Position numbers and translations under genes: made by a program. DNA of 64,000 nt. Source: Nitrososphaerota archaeon. Lineage in GTDB: Archaea > Thermoproteota > Nitrososphaeria > Nitrososphaerales > Nitrosopumilaceae. The notes beneath the pieces were generated by a model. The model made no database searches and was not told the origin of the DNA. It saw only the letters and a program-made list of their open reading frames with translations. Numbering within the stretch: the first letter of the stretch is position 1; every line of letters starts with the position of its first letter. The DNA lies in assembly GCA_016215465.1 (NCBI GenBank), contig JACRJT010000037.1, positions 1 to 64,000 of the forward strand, written 5' to 3'. Below, piece after piece: positions 16,138 to 23,311 of the stretch.

Positions 16138-16710
16138 ATGGTTACAAAAAAGCCACTAGTCGGAATAATAATGGGATCAAGCTCTGATAGCAAGGTAATG
16201 CACAGTGCAGCAAAAATCCTAGACGACTTTGGAATTCCACACGAAGACCAAATCATATCAGCTCATCGAACCCCGACAAGACTAGAAGAGTATGCAAAGC
16301 ATGCGGAAAAAAATGGATTTAAAATAATAATTGCAGGCGCTGGTGGCTCTGCACACTTGCCTGGAATGGTTGCATCTCATACCATAATTCCTGTAATTGC
16401 AGTACCGATAATGGTGTATAATGACAAGTCAGAGAAAAAACAAGAACGATTCAAGTTTTCGGCATTTGGCGGAATGGATTCACTCTTGTCCATAGTTGAA
16501 ATGCCAAACGGATCCCCCGTTGCTACAGTTGGCATCAACAAGGCCGCAAATGCCGGATTATACGCAGTAAAAATTCTTGCAAATGAATTTACAGAACTGC
16601 AAAAGAAACTAAGAACATTCAAGCAAAAGCAGCATCAATCGGTACTTGAAGAATCAGATGAGATGAAAAAAACAGGCCTTGTCAAATTCGTACAAAAGAA
16701 ATTCAAATGA
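16138..16710 (+). CDS. purE: N5-CAIR mutase (class I PurE)
   Basis: PurE rearranges N5-CAIR, made by PurK, to CAIR. The sequence has the substrate-binding GIIMGSSSDSKVM near the N-terminus, the catalytic-histidine motif IISAHRTPTRL, the GAGGSAHLPGMVASHT loop and the PNGSPVATVGINKAANAGL region. Length (190 aa) is typical plus a lysine-rich tail of about 30 residues. The ATG at 16138 is preferred over the TTG at 16129, given the promoter spacing. The gene is divergent from purK but about 10 kb away. Confidence 0.95.
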   Translation: MVTKKPLVGIIMGSSSDSKVMHSAAKILDDFGIPHEDQIISAHRTPTRLEEYAKHAEKNGFKIIIAGAGGSAHLPGMVASHTIIPVIAVPIMVYNDKSEKKQERFKFSAFGGMDSLLSIVEMPNGSPVATVGINKAANAGLYAVKILANEFTELQKKLRTFKQKQHQSVLEESDEMKKTGLVKFVQKKFK

Positions 16711-16712
16711 TT

Positions 16713-17921
16713 CTATGTCAGTATTTTGAATTGAATGTTCTTTGATTTTAGGTGCGCGACTAGCTTTTGTGCGTGTTCCTTTCCTTCCATTTCAAGACTG
16801 AGTGTTACGCCTGCAGTTCCGGCATCAATGTTTGAGCTTAGTCTGTCATGAACTACCTCTACAATGTTTACGCTCAATGAGGCTATCTCATCTACTACTT
16901 CTTTTAGCGCACCTGGCTTGTCTTTTAGCAAAATGAAGATTTTGACCAGCCTGCTCATTGCGGTGAGGCCCTTTGCTACTATCTGCCCCAAAAGATACAT
17001 GTCTATATTTCCACCGCCTAAAATTGGGACGACTTTTTTGCCTTGTGCTGGTCTTGCATTAAGGAGATATGCAAGTGTAACTGCACCTGCCGGCTCTACT
17101 ACCATCTTTGCACGCTCCATTAGCAAAAACATTGTCTTGACTATCTGAGTGTCGTCGACAAGAACGATGTCGTCAATTAGATCATTAATTATTTTAAATG
17201 TCAATTTTCCTGGCATCTTTACTGAGATTCCATCTGCAATTGTTCTCTCGCCTTTTACTGCTTGCAGTCTTCCTACCTTCACTGAGTTTTTCATTGCAGG
17301 AAATGCTTTTGATTCAACACCAATTACTTTGACTTTTGGGTTTTTTGCCTTGACTGCAATCAAAACGCCTGCAGCTAACCCACCACCGCCTATTGGGACG
17401 TAGATTTCATCTACATCTGGGAGGTCTTCTAAAATTTCTACTCCTATTGCACCGTTAGCCGCAATTATTTTTGGATCATCAAACGCATGGATTATTTTTG
17501 CACCTGTTTTCTTTGAAACCTCTTGTGCTTTTGCCCATGACTCATCATAGTTTATTCCCTCAAGTATGACCTTTGCACCATATCCTCGAGTTGCAGCAAC
17601 TTTTGCAGGAGATGCAGTAACTGGCATCACTATGGTGCATGGTATTTTTTCAAGCTTTGATGCAAATGCCACCCCCTGCGCATGGTTTCCAGCTGATGCC
17701 GCAATTACTCCATTTTTCTTTTCCTCTTTTGTGAGGGATTTTATTTTTGCATACGCTCCTCTGAGCTTAAATGAACCCGTCCTTTGCTGAAACTCTGCTT
17801 TAAGATACACCTTTGAGCCAGACATTTTGCTAAACGTGTCTGTGTATAACAGGGGAGTTTTTCGAATTATGTTTCCGTATGATTGCCTAATTTTGATAAT
17901 TTCGTCATAAGTTGGATTCAT
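16713..17921 (-). CDS. ilvA: Threonine ammonia-lyase (biosynthetic type) with ACT domain
   Basis: This PLP enzyme makes 2-oxobutanoate from threonine for isoleucine synthesis. Visible are the PLP-lysine motif GSFKLRGAYAK, the ASAGNHAQGVAFASK loop, the PLP-phosphate glycine loop PIGGGGLAAG and a C-terminal ACT-like domain (from about RLVKIFILLKDKPGALKEVV), which usually gives allosteric control by isoleucine or valine. The ATG at 17919-17921 is chosen: a TATA-like ATTAAATATAG lies 25-30 nt upstream, as expected for a leaderless transcript. A GTG at 17972 would add 17 residues. It is convergent with purE, with only 2 nt between stops. Confidence 0.92.
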   Translation of the reverse strand: MNPTYDEIIKIRQSYGNIIRKTPLLYTDTFSKMSGSKVYLKAEFQQRTGSFKLRGAYAKIKSLTKEEKKNGVIAASAGNHAQGVAFASKLEKIPCTIVMPVTASPAKVAATRGYGAKVILEGINYDESWAKAQEVSKKTGAKIIHAFDDPKIIAANGAIGVEILEDLPDVDEIYVPIGGGGLAAGVLIAVKAKNPKVKVIGVESKAFPAMKNSVKVGRLQAVKGERTIADGISVKMPGKLTFKIINDLIDDIVLVDDTQIVKTMFLLMERAKMVVEPAGAVTLAYLLNARPAQGKKVVPILGGGNIDMYLLGQIVAKGLTAMSRLVKIFILLKDKPGALKEVVDEIASLSVNIVEVVHDRLSSNIDAGTAGVTLSLEMEGKEHAQKLVAHLKSKNIQFKILT

Positions 17922-17945
17922 TAGATTTGATCGCAGTTCCTCAAC

Positions 17946-17956
17946 TATATTTAATT
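17946..17956 (-). promoter_or_regulatory. TATA-like box of ilvA
   Basis: On the minus strand ATTAAATATAG lies 25-35 nt before the ATG at 17921. This is the usual archaeal distance for a transcript that begins at the start codon, and it decides the ilvA start. Confidence 0.5.
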
Positions 17957-18053
17957 TCTCGTGTGGAACCACACGTGATTTAGAAAATTTGTAGTTTTTG
18001 TTCGAGTGACATCAGGATATCCTTAAATAGAATAACGATGATCGTACATACTC

Positions 18054-18110
18054 TGTCAAAGGGTCAGTTCTCCCCTAAGAACTATTCAATTAGTTCCTGA
18101 TCCTTTGACA
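18054..18110 (+). ncRNA. Candidate structured small RNA with its own promoter
   Basis: Bases 18054-18067 pair with 18097-18110 in a 14-bp stem (one G-U pair if transcribed as plus strand). The 29-base interior can form GTTCT/AGAAC or AACTA/TAGTT hairpins, which share bases. A TATA-like TTAAATA at 18023-18029 is centred about 26-28 nt before the stem, so a plus-strand transcript would begin almost exactly at its base. No ORF covers it. Otherwise the structure could be a 3' stem for the minus-strand gene at 18153-18992, whose stop lies 43 nt away. It cannot be the ilvA leader, because the ilvA promoter lies beyond it. Confidence 0.4.
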
Positions 18111-18152
18111 TTGTTATTACAAAAGTTGTATCACGACGAATATAAGAATTTC

Positions 18153-18992
18153 TTAGTTTGATAATGCATTAATTATGTCGTTTAGAGATTTTGTGACATA
18201 TTCCTTTGTTTCTGCAGACATTCGTCTTGGGTCAAAAATTGCCTCCTTTGATTTCTTTTTGATGTAGTCAAGATCAAACGTACAAAGGCATCCCTCTTCC
18301 CCGCCAATCAGCTTGCTTTCATCAAGCAACACAGACGTAGTTTGGTATGTTTCTACAAGTAAATTATCTAACTCTTTGAATAATTCTTTTTTTCTTTCTG
18401 CTTTTGCCTTAAAGTCAAAATCTGTCTTTCCGTTCATATCCTCAACTAGTTTTTCCCTCATTTTGTCGTTTTCAAAGAGCACCTCGAACAGCTTTTGTCC
18501 ATCAACATCCTTGAACCCGAGGGATTCGAGTTTTTCCTTTATCATACTGTCTGTCATTTCTGCAAGCTCCTTTTCTTTGTCTATTGTACTGTCCAAAAGA
18601 TCTGCCAATTCTTTTTGGATTTTTTGTACCTCGATGCTCACTTTGTAGTATAGCAACGCGTGATATTGTAGTGACATGTGCCAAAGCAGGACATAGTTTC
18701 CGACCTGTTTTTCAAGCTTAACGAATATTCTCCTCAAATCCTCATCGTTTGTTATGGAAATTCCACCTGTTTTCCAGTCTGGCAGACTGTTCATTATTTT
18801 GCTGTAAAATGCCTTTATGCCCTCTGGATCAAAAGTGGTCTGCTCAGTTACCGTGGTGTCACCAAGCATAACCTTGACGCTTGCAGGCTTGGTAATCTGC
18901 TCTATGTTTTTCTGAAATATTTCGCTTATTTTTTGAGATTTTTCACCCAAATCTTTCATAAATTCGTCTGTAGTATTGCTTCCTAGACGCAC
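18153..18992 (-). CDS. Uncharacterised alpha-helical protein, 279 aa
   Basis: The protein is rich in charged residues and predicted helices, with a long central coiled-coil-like stretch (about residues 115-215). Landmarks are WHMSLQYHALLYYKVSIEVQ around residue 105 and EEGCLCTFDLDYIKKKSKEA near residue 235. There is no signal peptide or membrane segment. I do not recognise the family. The start is GTG at 18990-18992 with a TATA-like TTTTAGTC about 25 nt before; an internal ATG (residue 12) is possible. Confidence 0.75.
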   Translation of the reverse strand: MRLGSNTTDEFMKDLGEKSQKISEIFQKNIEQITKPASVKVMLGDTTVTEQTTFDPEGIKAFYSKIMNSLPDWKTGGISITNDEDLRRIFVKLEKQVGNYVLLWHMSLQYHALLYYKVSIEVQKIQKELADLLDSTIDKEKELAEMTDSMIKEKLESLGFKDVDGQKLFEVLFENDKMREKLVEDMNGKTDFDFKAKAERKKELFKELDNLLVETYQTTSVLLDESKLIGGEEGCLCTFDLDYIKKKSKEAIFDPRRMSAETKEYVTKSLNDIINALSN

Positions 18993-19150
18993 AAGTGAGC
19001 CTATCCTTTGAGACTAAAAATCCTATGTCTGGGTTCAGTCATTTGGGCGAACCTGTGTATTTCTTGCCAATAAGCGAATCTCGTTGAGCTGCAGTTTTCT
19101 ATTTTACCTACCAATCTCTTATATACAAAATATGTCTAATTGTTCTGGGA

Positions 19151-19273
19151 ATGTCCGTTCACAGGATACTTTGCTCCATCTGCAGCGTAGAAGTGGTCCA
19201 GTATTACGATGACGGCTATAAAGGAAAAAGAGCAAAATGTCCTGTCTGTGAGATTAGTTTTCCATTAGAATAG
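19151..19273 (+). CDS. Small zinc-ribbon protein, 40 aa
   Basis: ATG at 19151 opens a 40-codon frame ending TAG at 19271-19273. It has CSIC near residue 8 and CPVC near residue 31, two CxxC knuckles about 20 residues apart as in a zinc ribbon. A TATA-like CTTATATAC near 19118 lies about 30 nt before the ATG. The cyclase gene begins 14 nt after its stop, so the two may share a transcript. Its function is unknown. Confidence 0.6.
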   Translation: MSVHRILCSICSVEVVQYYDDGYKGKRAKCPVCEISFPLE

Positions 19274-19287
19274 GTGATTATTACAAG

Positions 19288-20106
19288 ATGAGCGGAACTG
19301 AAAGTAACAAGATAAAAAGCGACCCGACCGAAAATTCTTCGACCAAAACAAAACCTGATTATGGCATAATCGACATGATGCTAAGTCACGGTGAATTAAG
19401 GGTCATTGACTCAGAAACTCTGATCAAAGAAACTCAGAATCGGGTATGGCATGCGTTAAAGAGTGGTTATGAATATTCTCCAGTAGAAGACCAGTCTGAC
19501 GCATTTTTGCGAAAACATGTCTCATCTAGAATGAAAATGGTTGTAATGTATGTGGATTTGGTCGGCTCTACAAATATTGCACTTGAGCTTCCGGAAGATA
19601 AGGTTGCAATCATAATTACCTGCTTTGCGCAGGAAATGGCGTCTACAATACGACACCATAACGGATACGTGCTAAAGTTCGTAGGTGATGCGGTAATCGG
19701 GTACTTTGTTGCAGAAGAAAACCAGCTCCAACCTGCAGACGATGCGGTACTGTGTGCAAAATCCATGGTATCCGTAATCCAAAAAGGAATCAACCCAATT
19801 CTGAATCAATATGACTATCCAGATTTGGCAATCAAAATAGGAATTGATTATGGTGAAAACATGATAGTTAGATATGGTGCAGACGCCAAAAAATCACACG
19901 TTGACATTTTGGGACCATCAATGAACATCGCAGCAAAAATCCAAAACATGGCAAAACCAAACCAAATTCTTGTAGGCGATGATATCTATACTAGGATTCA
20001 CCCCTCAATCCAATCTTCATTTGAAAAAGTTGTCTGGAAGAACAATGAATGGAAATATCGGAGGTCTTCTGGCGAACTGTATCCTGTCTACGCGTACATC
20101 GATTAG
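19288..20106 (+). CDS. Class III adenylate/guanylate cyclase
   Basis: The catalytic domain occupies about residues 80-265. Both metal-binding aspartates are present: the first in MYVDLVGSTNIALEL and the second in LKFVGDAVIGYFVAEE. The LGPSMNIAAKIQNMAKPNQI block supplies the usual N-x-x-A/R transition-state region. The N-terminal 80 residues are polar and of unknown function, with no membrane segment, so this is a soluble enzyme that would need to dimerise. Whether it makes cAMP or cGMP cannot be told from sequence. The preceding 40-aa zinc ribbon may be co-transcribed. Confidence 0.88.
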   Translation: MSGTESNKIKSDPTENSSTKTKPDYGIIDMMLSHGELRVIDSETLIKETQNRVWHALKSGYEYSPVEDQSDAFLRKHVSSRMKMVVMYVDLVGSTNIALELPEDKVAIIITCFAQEMASTIRHHNGYVLKFVGDAVIGYFVAEENQLQPADDAVLCAKSMVSVIQKGINPILNQYDYPDLAIKIGIDYGENMIVRYGADAKKSHVDILGPSMNIAAKIQNMAKPNQILVGDDIYTRIHPSIQSSFEKVVWKNNEWKYRRSSGELYPVYAYID

Positions 20107-20249
20107 ACTGTGAATCTTTCTGGACACTCGACGTGCTCGTAGTGGTGATCAGTGAATCTTTCACTTACCACGTAAATTACAATTTTGTGCAATTCACTGT
20201 CCATGATGTTCTTTTTGCACTTTATGCAGTTCTTCAAATCTACCTTCAT
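20103..20249 (-). CDS. Small Cys/His protein, 48 aa
   Basis: ATG at 20247-20249 opens a 48-codon frame ending TAA at 20103-20105, overlapping the cyclase stop by 3 nt on the opposite strand. Cysteines in CIKCKK (residues 8 and 11), a HHYEHVEC cluster near residue 36 and CPERF suggest a metal-binding fold. A TATA-like CTTATAG sits about 27 nt before the ATG, flanked by an inverted repeat (20270-20294). The promoter spacing and cysteine pattern support a real gene; its function is unknown. Confidence 0.5.
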   Translation of the reverse strand: MKVDLKNCIKCKKNIMDSELHKIVIYVVSERFTDHHYEHVECPERFTV

Positions 20250-20269
20250 TACAGGCTGGGTGCGATCTC

Positions 20270-20294
20270 TGATCGCTATAAGGATCTGCGATCA
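20270..20294. promoter_or_regulatory. Inverted repeat around a TATA-like box
   Basis: TGATCGC at 20270-20276 and GCGATCA at 20288-20294 flank 11 bp that include the minus-strand TATA-like CTTATAG of the 48-aa gene. A protein bound to both arms would cover the promoter. Confidence 0.4.
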
Positions 20295-20349
20295 GCTCAA
20301 TTTGATTAAAAATGCCCCTGAATTTACAACCGAGTATATGTAATGCCTG

Positions 20350-20766
20350 ATGCCAAAGCAAAAATACCTCGTTATTTCTAGCAATAATGTCATGAATCCG
20401 GTAGAAATGAAAATGTTCATGGAGATACACGGCTATCCATCAGGGTTTAGTCTGAGCCCGTTTAATCTTCCAAGATATCCTCCTGGGGCAAATGCGCCGT
20501 TTTCAATGAATCCTGCAAAACTCAAAGAAAAGATAATCCGTGAAAACGAAACATTCTCTGTAAAACTGCATGACTTTAACAAGATGTATCTTCAACAGGC
20601 CTCGAGCCTACTTGAGATGACATCAAAGATGGTTCCACCAGGACACCCGATGTACTCTCAAGCTAGACCTGAAGTAGTTGAGGGTGAAAACGAAAAACTG
20701 CGTAAAGAAAATTCGGAATTGAAAAATCGCTTTGAGCAATTGACAAAATCGAAAAAGCGGGACTAG
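20350..20766 (+). CDS. Uncharacterised protein with C-terminal coiled coil, 138 aa
   Basis: Residues 15-60 include HGYPSGFSLSPFNLPRYPPG, a proline-rich segment. From about residue 90 the chain becomes a charged coiled coil (EGENEKLRKENSELKNRFEQ) with a basic end (KSKKRD). No known domain is recognised. The ATG at 20350 is used. An in-frame ATG at 20392 is a serious alternative, because an AAAATACC TATA-like sequence lies about 25 nt before it. Confidence 0.65.
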   Translation: MPKQKYLVISSNNVMNPVEMKMFMEIHGYPSGFSLSPFNLPRYPPGANAPFSMNPAKLKEKIIRENETFSVKLHDFNKMYLQQASSLLEMTSKMVPPGHPMYSQARPEVVEGENEKLRKENSELKNRFEQLTKSKKRD

Positions 20767-20907
20767 CTAAAGGTATTTCCTGTATTTTCTGAAAATCTGC
20801 CGTATTATTTCCAATTCTTTACCGTCCAGTGAATTGTTTGGCTGAGTCTTTTGTAGATATGTATTAAGGTGCAGTCTCTCGCTGCTTTTCAAGGTAATTG
20901 CTGACAT
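20767..20907 (-). CDS. Small basic protein, 46 aa
   Basis: ATG at 20905-20907 opens a 46-codon frame ending TAG at 20767-20769, just after the converging gene at 20350-20766. The sequence (e.g. LHLNTYLQKTQPNNSLDGKE, then a basic RKYRKYL end) has natural-looking composition. No family or clear promoter is seen, so the call rests on fit and composition. Confidence 0.4.
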   Translation of the reverse strand: MSAITLKSSERLHLNTYLQKTQPNNSLDGKELEIIRQIFRKYRKYL

Positions 20908-21011
20908 CTGAGTCAAGTAGCAAGGATTATTCTGATAGGATCAGAATCTGCACTTATTTGGTCTTGTTTAAATCACAAACTCTTTTAACTTTTGACTTGT
21001 GTAGTAATGGC

Positions 21012-21398
21012 ATGAGCAAAACCCCCGAACAAAAATGGAAGGATTCTATTATATCGTATAGGAAAAACTGTCAGAAAATTATCGCAATTTCAAAATTGGT
21101 TCGATATGCTGGAGTAATTAATGAATACGGAAGAACGCTTACTGGAATAATACAGCCTGGAATAAAACCAATTCTAAAACCCGAGGATGCAAAAAACGAG
21201 TTCTTCATTGTTTCAAATCTGATTACTCTGCGACACGTCCAATCAAAGGCGTTTGGCTCCCTTGATCATATTGTACTGCAGCACAAAAAAGCAACAATTG
21301 TTTGCGTTCCGGACGGAAATATCATGTATTATGTATCACTGAATCCTGGCGTAAAGTCGCTTGATGAAACAATAAGAAAGATAAAGAGATTGTTTTAG
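21012..21398 (+). CDS. Small conserved-type thaumarchaeal protein (DUF6659-like)
   Basis: From the ATG at 21012 the protein is about 128 aa. It contains VRYAGVINEYGRTLTGIIQPG, close to the R-x-A-G-V-I-N-x-x-G-R motif I associate with small thaumarchaeal proteins of the DUF6659 type, and ends with a beta-rich part (ATIVCVPDGNIMYYVSLNPG). Such proteins look like compact profilin- or roadblock-like folds; no biochemical role is known to me. A TATA-like TTTTAAC lies about 25 nt upstream of this ATG. The frame is open back to 20898, but those extra residues do not fit the family. Confidence 0.65.
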   Translation: MSKTPEQKWKDSIISYRKNCQKIIAISKLVRYAGVINEYGRTLTGIIQPGIKPILKPEDAKNEFFIVSNLITLRHVQSKAFGSLDHIVLQHKKATIVCVPDGNIMYYVSLNPGVKSLDETIRKIKRLF

Positions 21399-21808
21399 AC
21401 TGGCGTAAATCCGTGGTAGCCTGATGTCTGTTGCGCTTTGTCGACAAATATGGGCTCAAATAACGATACCATGTATTCGTCCGGATCCAAAACTATTGCG
21501 TTTTTTCCAGACTCCCTGTCTACGATGTCTCGGTATATTGTGACGCCTTTTGCCTTTAGCTCCTCAAGTGCTGATTTCACATCGCCTACCAAAAATCCAA
21601 TCACTATTCCGTTTTCAAGTGATGTTCCAAGGTGCTTTGCAGTCAACGATGCCGGGTGCAGACTCAAAAGTGCGCCTGACTGACCCAAGTCAACCCATGA
21701 TCTTCTCTGGTTTTTTATTGGAAGCCCCATGATGTTGTGGTAAAATTCTACAGACTTGTCCAAGTCCTTAACTGCGAGGATGACATTTCCGACTCTTTTT
21801 ATGTTCAC
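21395..21808 (-). CDS. VOC superfamily (glyoxalase/dioxygenase-like) protein
   Basis: The 137-aa protein has the paired beta-alpha-beta-beta-beta modules of the vicinal oxygen chelate fold. The first begins VGNVILAVKDLDKSVEFYHN, and the second ends IVLDPDEYMVSLFEP, with the typical glutamate in SLFEP. Several metal-ligand positions are not the classic His/Glu set, so the reaction is unclear. GTG at 21806-21808 is chosen as the start because a TATA-like ATTTAAC lies about 25 nt before it and the fold begins right after it. The frame is open to 21907, but that extension covers a hairpin-rich sequence. Confidence 0.75.
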   Translation of the reverse strand: MNIKRVGNVILAVKDLDKSVEFYHNIMGLPIKNQRRSWVDLGQSGALLSLHPASLTAKHLGTSLENGIVIGFLVGDVKSALEELKAKGVTIYRDIVDRESGKNAIVLDPDEYMVSLFEPIFVDKAQQTSGYHGFTPV

Positions 21809-21863
21809 GACTCTGTTATACACTACAATGTTAAATGCTTTATGAAATGATGAGTGAAAAAAA

Positions 21864-22003
21864 CCCACACCCTTTAGGGTTGGGATGAAAGCGAGTCCTG
21901 ATTGCAAAAAGATCTGATGGATAAACTAGAATGAAGTAATGCCTGTGGGCATCTCAACAAGGTCGATGAGGCAAGCTAAAGCATGTGGACTTGGGTATTT
22001 CAC
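21864..22003 (+). mobile_element. Possible orphan right end of an IS200/IS605-type element
   Basis: A strong hairpin (ACCCTTTAGGGT core with CCCA/TGGG pairing outside) is followed by GGGATGAAAGCGAGTCC. About 100 nt later come AATGCCTGTGGGCATCTCAA, a GCAAGC box and finally ACTTGGGTATTTCAC. This order resembles the 3' end of IS200/IS605 tnpB elements, the part transcribed as guide-like RNA. No tnpB ORF lies upstream on the plus strand; the VOC gene occupies that place on the other strand. This is recognition by pattern only. Confidence 0.35.
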
Positions 22004-22218
22004 TGTATTTCCATCATAGTTTCAGTTCGCTCAACGCCGGGAATCATTTGGATTTTTGTTGTAATTTCCCTGATTTCAGATAAATTCTTGACGTCAACAA
22101 ATGCGACTGCGTCAAACTGGCCGGATACTGGAAATGAATTATACACAAAGTCCATCTTGCCAAGCTTTGCGGCAATGAGTTTCTTTGGCGATTTGACTAA
22201 GATTACTGCTTTTACCAT
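22000..22218 (-). CDS. Stand-alone Lrp/AsnC ligand-binding (RAM) domain protein
   Basis: The 72-aa protein is a single RAM/ACT-like ferredoxin fold: AVILVKSPKKLIAAKL, a GQFDAVAFVDVKNLSEIREI middle and a PGVERTETMMEI end. It lacks the DNA-binding helix-turn-helix of Lrp. Such proteins sense amino acids or modulate full-length Lrp regulators by mixed oligomers. Its start overlaps the upstream paralogue by 7 nt, so the two are translated together and may form a hetero-oligomer. Confidence 0.85.
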   Translation of the reverse strand: MVKAVILVKSPKKLIAAKLGKMDFVYNSFPVSGQFDAVAFVDVKNLSEIREITTKIQMIPGVERTETMMEIQ

Positions 22219-22451
22219 CCCAAGTTTACCTCCACTTCGATGAGGGTTTCAGTACTGACAATTTCCTTTATTTTCTTAAAGTCAATTACCATGTTGTTTA
22301 TCTCATCCATCGTCCCAGACAATAAAACGCAAATATCTGCCCTGCCGGTTACTGGCATGATTTCTTTGAGCAATTTGCGCTTTTTCCGCAGTGCCTCTAT
22401 GACCTTGTCCGTCTTGCCTGGCTTTATTGTGATGAGGCACACTGCGCGCAT
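22212..22451 (-). CDS. Stand-alone Lrp/AsnC ligand-binding (RAM) domain protein
   Basis: This 79-aa RAM-domain protein is a paralogue of its downstream neighbour: AVCLITIKPGKTDKVIEALR, then GRADICVLLSGTMDEINNMV and VSTETLIEVEVN. No HTH is present. The pair is probably a divergent duplication. The ligand is unknown. Confidence 0.85.
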   Translation of the reverse strand: MRAVCLITIKPGKTDKVIEALRKKRKLLKEIMPVTGRADICVLLSGTMDEINNMVIDFKKIKEIVSTETLIEVEVNLGW

Positions 22452-22483
22452 ATGTGGTATAATGAGTTTTTGCGGATAAAGGT

Positions 22484-22717
22484 TTAGTCTTCGACTTCTT
22501 GGGATCTTGCTTCTTCCAAGTATGCCTTTCTTGCCTCTAGTTCTGCTTCCTTGTCTTCTTCTAATTTTTCGTCTATAATCACCAAGCCATCGTCTGCTAC
22601 GAAGTCGTCTTTTGATTTCTTTGATTTTTTCTTGGCATCCTTAGCTGGTTTTTCCTTTTTTGGTGCTACTTTTGCAGCTTTTTCCTTTTTAGACTTTGGT
22701 TCTTTTGTTTTTGCCAA
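22484..22717 (-). CDS. Lysine-rich low-complexity protein, 77 aa
   Basis: The first half is almost all K, A, E and P (KSKKEKAAKVAPKKEKPAKD); the second half turns acidic (IDEKLEEDKEAELEARKAYL). Such a bipolar, disordered chain could bind nucleic acid, but no family is recognised. The start is an ATG beside a TTAAC stretch. The transposon at 22767 is inserted about 50 bp upstream of the start, outside an AATACATC-like promoter element. Confidence 0.65.
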   Translation of the reverse strand: MAKTKEPKSKKEKAAKVAPKKEKPAKDAKKKSKKSKDDFVADDGLVIIDEKLEEDKEAELEARKAYLEEARSQEVED

Positions 22718-22760
22718 GTTAACTTTCTCATGAGGCTATTTTGATGTATTAAAACATTAC

Positions 22761-22766
22761 TTTGAA
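22761..22766. repeat. Target-site duplication, left (TTTGAA)
   Basis: TTTGAA directly precedes the left inverted repeat and is repeated directly after the right one at 27414-27419. Confidence 0.7.
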
Positions 22767-22790
22767 GGGTTCTGTCGGGTTGTCGAGACC
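22767..22790 (+). repeat. Terminal inverted repeat, left
   Basis: 24 bp beginning GGGTTCTGTCGGG and ending TGTCGAGACC, identical to the reverse complement of 27390-27413. Confidence 0.9.
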
Positions 22791-22824
22791 TTTTCGATCA
22801 CCAAAATTTTCAAGGTGTTAGGTG

Positions 22825-22968
22825 GTGTTTTTATTGATAGATAGTTCAACCATTGAGTTTATTCTTACCGCGTCACTTACAGGCGGTGTATTTTTTGCAG
22901 GTTATTATGCAAGAAAACTACAAAACGATCTTAACGTCGTCTTCTCTTGGTCAAAAAGAGAGCAATAA
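22825..22968 (+). CDS. Possible single-helix membrane peptide, 47 aa
   Basis: A GTG at 22825 opens a 47-codon frame ending TAA at 22966-22968. It contains one hydrophobic helix (STIEFILTASLTGGVFFAGYY) and a polar end (LNVVFSWSKREQ). It lies just inside the left transposon end and overlaps the 3' end of the opposing membrane-protein gene by 38 nt. The start codon is uncertain. It resembles the element's other small membrane proteins in style. Confidence 0.35.
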   Translation: MFLLIDSSTIEFILTASLTGGVFFAGYYARKLQNDLNVVFSWSKREQ

Positions 22969-23131
22969 TTACTATCCCGATCACACCGAAGATGACAGCA
23001 CCAGTAGCAGGTATGTTACCTAATGAAGATAATTTGTGGTCGGGTATTATTGAATCACCAAATTCGTATACTAACCCTGCAACAGTTGCAAGTATTAACG
23101 CAATTATAACACACATAACCCATCTTGCCAT
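22931..23131 (-). CDS. Small membrane protein with two helices, 66 aa
   Basis: Two hydrophobic segments (MCVIIALILATVAGLVYEF and TGAVIFGVIGIVIIALFL) are joined by a polar loop (GDSIIPDHKLSSLGNIPA) and end in a KRRRR anchor. A TATA-like CTTTATCTAG lies about 30 nt before the ATG. It is the outermost minus-strand gene in the transposon. Its function is unknown; small membrane proteins are common on mobile elements. Confidence 0.6.
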   Translation of the reverse strand: MARWVMCVIIALILATVAGLVYEFGDSIIPDHKLSSLGNIPATGAVIFGVIGIVIIALFLTKRRRR

Positions 23132-23311
23132 GATCGATCTGGATCAGATGACAACTAGATAAAGATACAGATTTGTTGCTATTTTTCAGGCGAAATCTCT
23201 ACTTTCCTACCTTACTGGAGTTAGAATCTAATTCTATTGGGCTATCAAGACCTGAGATAATATCCCCTAAATACAAAAGTTAAATAGTATTTTTTTGACC
23301 TAAAATCACGT

